From contig JACOVT010000020.1 in the NCBI GenBank assembly GCA_016177165.1, positions 1-6,499 of the forward strand: a stretch of 6,499 nt of DNA, read 5' to 3'. A model generated the notes under the pieces. It searched no databases, was not told the origin of the DNA, and saw only the letters and a program-made list of their open reading frames with translations. The position numbers and the translations under genes were made by a program. Of the stretch, positions 4,415 through 6,499 are shown in pieces; position 1 is the first letter of the stretch, and each line of letters begins with the position of its first letter. This DNA is from Microcaldota archaeon (GTDB lineage: Archaea > B1Sed10-29 > JACOVT01).

Positions 4415-5305
4415 TCATGGCATGAATCCTTTCTTTGAAAGCATGCCTGCAAGTGCGGCTGCTTCTGCCGTTCCTTTGGACAATAGCAGGCCGATGGTTT
4501 CCTTTTCGGGAATGCAGGCGTTCACTGACAGGTTGACCGCATTGCGGTGCGCCTTGCCCACGAGCAGTGTTACGTTCTGCTTGGTGGGGTAGCCGACCGA
4601 GACGCTCAGGTTGAGCGCGTTGCGCGCTGCCGACACCACCGAGTTGCGGAATGCTTCCTCGTCTATGTCAAGCACCTGTGGCTCGTAGAACACCCCTCCC
4701 TCATGGACGGTCAGCAGCTGGACCCCGACCGGCATCGGCTTGATTCCGAGTTTTGAAAGCGCCGAGGCGAGCTGCTGGGTCACGACATCCCCCTGCTTGG
4801 CGACGGGCGAGTCCTTTGATACGACTATCTTGCCCTTGTCTATCCTGACGTCTATCTTGGCCATTTTCAACTCGGCAAGCGCGGGACCGGCGGGCAGGTC
4901 GGTCTCGCCAGCAGGCACGACAATCTCTGTAGATAGCTTGTCGCCCGGCCGGGCTGCGCGTTTTCCCTGATTTTGCTTTAGGAAACGGAAGAGGCGGAAC
5001 GGGTTGTCCTCCGAGGCTATCAGGCCGCACGGGCCGTCTATCCTGTCAGCGAGCTGTTTGAGTTCCTTGCTTTTCTCCAGCGCCTTTCTCAGCACGATGG
5101 CCCGGTATACCCTGACTTCGCCCTTTCCGCGCAGGCGCTTCTTGATTTCCTGCAGCTGCGAGCTGGGAAGGCCGCGCAGAGAAACTATACCTACCACTTT
5201 CTTGCCCTTGAGCCAGTCGTTGACTTCCTTCACCTGGTCGAGTTTCCACTTCGGGACTTCGCGCTTCTCCTGTTTTTTCTTTCCGCTTGCGATCTTGCGT
5301 GGCAT
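4415..5305 (-). CDS. rpl10: Ribosomal stalk protein P0 (uL10), without the acidic C-terminal tail
   Basis: A 296-residue archaeal P0 that anchors P1 dimers and uL11 on 23S rRNA at the base of the stalk. The rRNA-binding part covers about 20-115 (KVVGIVSLRGLPSSQLQEIK; NPFRLFRFL). The family-specific central segment follows (RPGDKLSTEIVVPAGETDLP; IDVRIDKGKIVV; LGIKPMPVGV, about 119-195). Three spine helices for P1 dimers follow (about 216-236, 243-262 and 269-289). The protein then ends at KKGFMP. Archaeal P0 usually continues with an Ala-rich hinge, an acidic run and GLxxLFG; none of that is present, and the 39 bases before rpl12 do not encode it in any frame. The start could be the GTG at 5317 (GTGA overlap with rpl1) or the ATG at 5305. 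I favour the ATG because GAAGTGAT (5313-5320) resembles a Shine-Dalgarno site 7 bases upstream, giving the normal MPRK start. Confidence 0.95.
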   Translation of the reverse strand: MPRKIASGKKKQEKREVPKWKLDQVKEVNDWLKGKKVVGIVSLRGLPSSQLQEIKKRLRGKGEVRVYRAIVLRKALEKSKELKQLADRIDGPCGLIASEDNPFRLFRFLKQNQGKRAARPGDKLSTEIVVPAGETDLPAGPALAELKMAKIDVRIDKGKIVVSKDSPVAKQGDVVTQQLASALSKLGIKPMPVGVQLLTVHEGGVFYEPQVLDIDEEAFRNSVVSAARNALNLSVSVGYPTKQNVTLLVGKAHRNAVNLSVNACIPEKETIGLLLSKGTAEAAALAGMLSKKGFMP

Positions 5306-5312
5306 GGTTGGT

Positions 5313-5320
5313 ATCACTTC
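5313..5320 (-). promoter_or_regulatory. ribosome binding site that may decide the P0 start
   Basis: GAAGTGAT on the minus strand partly matches the archaeal GGAGGTGAT consensus and lies 7 bases before the ATG at 5305. The alternative GTG start at 5317 lies inside this sequence and overlaps the rpl1 stop as GTGA; it would instead rely on GGGA further upstream. Both readings are possible. Confidence 0.4.
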
Positions 5321-5982
5321 TTTTCTTCCCTGCTTGGGGCACCTACGCGTATGGCTGGCCCCATTGAGAGTTTAAGGTAAACGCTGCGTATGTTGCCTTC
5401 CTTGTTCGGGAGCTTTGGCATTATCGCGTCGATAACTGCCTGCACGTTGGCGGCGAGGTCTTGAACTCCCATCTCCTCGTTGCCTATCATGACATGAACG
5501 GTCGGCAGGAACTTGCCGCGGTTGCGCACCACGACAGTATTCTCGAGCCGCTTTACCAGCGGCGCCAATGCAACTGCAGTTGGCGGTATCGGCTTGGGCA
5601 TCTTGCCGCGCGGCGCTAGGACCTGGCCCATCGACTTGCCGACTGCAGACATCAAGTCTGTTTGGCAAAGAATGAAGTCGAACTCGTCGGCCAGCTTTTT
5701 CATCTTTTGCTTGTCGGTCCCATAAGATGTGATCTCGTTCTTGGTTATCACGAGAGGAGCTGCCTGTTTTGCCTGAGTAACCAGCTCGTCTCCGGCGATT
5801 ATCGCAGTTTTTGCCGGTTTTCCGCGGCCTTTTGGCAGCAGCACTTCGGCATTGAGTCGCGAGTCTGGCTTTGAAAAGTCTATCGAGGAGAAGTTGATCA
5901 TCAAGTCTACCGACTGCCTGAAGTTACGCTTGGGCCCGCTCTTGGCGGCCTCTATCGCTTTTTCTAACTCCTTTGCGTCCAT
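5314..5982 (-). CDS. rpl1: Ribosomal protein uL1
   Basis: A 222-residue archaeal uL1 that forms the L1 stalk and helps release deacylated tRNA from the E site; in several archaea it also represses its own operon by binding its mRNA. Visible family features are FRQSVDLMINFSSID (21-35), VLLPKGRGKP (47-56), the signature LAPRGKMPKP (122-131), and the C-terminal SVYLKLSMGPAIRV segment (200-213) that returns to domain I. The ATG at 5982 is chosen over an in-frame GTG at 6006 because it has GGAAGGGG about 6 bases upstream and gives the usual short N-terminus (MDAKELEKAIEAAK). The stop codon is next to or overlapping the P0 start, so the two are translated as a coupled unit. Length is normal. Confidence 0.96.
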   Translation of the reverse strand: MDAKELEKAIEAAKSGPKRNFRQSVDLMINFSSIDFSKPDSRLNAEVLLPKGRGKPAKTAIIAGDELVTQAKQAAPLVITKNEITSYGTDKQKMKKLADEFDFILCQTDLMSAVGKSMGQVLAPRGKMPKPIPPTAVALAPLVKRLENTVVVRNRGKFLPTVHVMIGNEEMGVQDLAANVQAVIDAIMPKLPNKEGNIRSVYLKLSMGPAIRVGAPSREEKK

Positions 5983-6105
5983 CAAAAACCCCTTCCGAAA
6001 AGCCACAAGGGCAATGCGGTGTGGGAGTTGACTACTGTCCAGCTATCGTTTCCTGTCCTTTTAAACTTGTCTGCTTTCTTTTCTGCTTTTTATTCCTTGG
6101 GAAAA
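5983..6105 (-). promoter_or_regulatory. internal promoter and leader of the uL1-P0-P1 unit
   Basis: The 123-bp gap between uL11 and uL1 is long for this compact region. On the minus strand it contains GTTTAAAAGG (6057-6066), a good archaeal TATA box, which would start transcription near 6035 and leave a leader of roughly 50 bases. A second, weaker TATA-like ATAAAAAG lies at about 6086-6093. In the leader, CCACA (6003-6007) and TGTGG (6020-6024) can pair around a 12-base loop. Archaeal uL1 is known to bind its own mRNA in methanogens, so this leader or the first codons could hold the target, but I could not match the uL1-binding motif by eye. Confidence 0.5.
5989..5996 (-). promoter_or_regulatory. 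ribosome binding site of rpl1
   Basis: GGAAGGGG on the minus strand lies 6 bases before the ATG at 5982 and supports that start over the upstream GTG at 6006, which would place this purine run inside the gene. Confidence 0.55.
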
Positions 6106-6499
6106 CTACTTTTTCCTTTCTTCCTTTTTGGGCTCTTCTTTCTTGGACTCGCCTGCTGGCGCCGCTGCGGGCGCGCCTCCGGCCGGCGCCGCTGCCCCAG
6201 CAGCCGGGGCAGTGGCTGCTGCCGCGGCCGCCTTTGCCGCCTCTTCCGCGGCCTTTGCGGCCTCCTCGGTCTTCTTGGCCTCCTCTATCTTTGCAAGGAA
6301 GAACTTCTTCTTCTCATCCATCTCCTTTTGGGAAGGCTCTTTGAGCGCCACTTTCCCTGAAAGCTTGTCGTCAAACGCCCCGGAATCAACAAGCTTCTGC
6401 GCCTCGCGCGCATCCTTGCCTTCTACGAGAACCCCTATTGAGACGCAGGAGCCTATTACTTCCTTCAATGCCGCGCGCGGGGTCTTGCCGTGCAGCACC
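6106..6499 (-). CDS. rpl11: Ribosomal protein uL11, C-terminal part with a long low-complexity extension
   Basis: The 5' end lies beyond the window; 130 complete codons are visible. The first part (TPRAALKEVIGSCVSIGVLV and EGKDAREAQKLVDSGAF) is the end of the C-terminal rRNA-binding domain of archaeal uL11, the protein at the base of the stalk that touches P0 and the GTPase centre. Archaeal uL11 normally ends soon after this point. Here about 84 more residues follow: a charged helix-forming stretch (KEMDEKKKFFLAKIEEAKK, then TEEAAKAAEEAAKA), an Ala/Pro/Gly run (about residues 89-113 of the visible part) and a KKEEPKKEERKK end. The extension resembles the hinge and charged part of P1 but lacks the final GLxxLFG. 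The reading frame is open throughout with no sign of a frameshift. The stop is TAG at 6106-6108. The internal GTG near the edge is not the true start. Confidence 0.93.
   Translation of the reverse strand, partial: VLHGKTPRAALKEVIGSCVSIGVLVEGKDAREAQKLVDSGAFDDKLSGKVALKEPSQKEMDEKKKFFLAKIEEAKKTEEAAKAAEEAAKAAAAAATAPAAGAAAPAGGAPAAAPAGESKKEEPKKEERKK

Noticed and set aside
6160..6250. GC-rich repetitive DNA as a tandem repeat or mobile element
   Set aside because: The repetition comes from Ala, Pro and Gly codons in the uL11 extension, without a fixed unit length or flanking duplications.
5973..6360. Plus-strand open frames opposite uL11
   Set aside because: They are Leu/Arg/Pro-rich mirrors of the Ala/Lys/Glu extension of uL11 and have no start signals or motifs.
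1..6499. CRISPR array, insertion sequence, tRNA or rRNA gene
   Set aside because: No regularly spaced direct repeats, transposase frames, terminal inverted repeats or cloverleaf-type patterns were seen; nearly all bases are accounted for by protein genes.

Overview
The window is archaeal chromosome. The decisive evidence is the ribosomal stalk block on the minus strand at the right end, in the order uL11, uL1, P0 (uL10), P1 (aL12), with an archaeal-type P1 ending in GGLAALFG. Further support comes from TATA-like boxes about 25 bp before several starts and from short or absent 5' leaders. The lineage cannot be fixed by reading alone. A gene-dense, small-genome archaeon (for example a DPANN-type lineage) is possible but not shown. 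Almost every base is inside a gene, and no gene-free stretch exceeds about 125 bp.

Left edge (1-330, minus strand): a VapBC-type toxin-antitoxin pair. It consists of an AbrB-fold antitoxin and the first 30 residues of a PIN-domain toxin that runs off the window, joined by an ATGA overlap. A perfect 17-bp palindrome and a TATA box lie in front of the pair. This stretch is visibly more AT-rich (about 44% GC over 1-300 by hand count) than the genes that follow.

304-1535 (minus strand): a two-gene unit of an E1-like (ThiF/MoeB family) adenylyltransferase followed, through an ATGA overlap, by a left-handed beta-helix (hexapeptide) acyltransferase. It diverges from a plus-strand pair (1588-3204), a membrane-embedded YdjM/DUF457-like putative metal-dependent hydrolase and threonine synthase (ThrC). 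One TATA-like element lies exactly midway between the two divergent ATGs and could serve both as leaderless promoters.

3201-4031 (minus strand): an isochorismatase-fold protein that keeps the nucleophilic cysteine but appears to lack the catalytic Asp and Lys, preceded by a small two-helix membrane protein. The isochorismatase and thrC converge on a shared CTAG in which both stop codons are read.

4035-6499 (minus strand): the ribosomal stalk genes. uL11 is separated from uL1-P0-P1 by about 120 bp holding a likely internal promoter and a 5' leader. Two features stand out. P0 stops right after its P1-binding helices and has no acidic GLxxLFG tail, although P1 keeps that tail. uL11 carries an extra C-terminal extension of about 84 residues, rich in Ala/Pro and Lys/Glu, that resembles the hinge of P1. 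Together they suggest a remodelled ribosomal stalk and are the most notable observation in the window.
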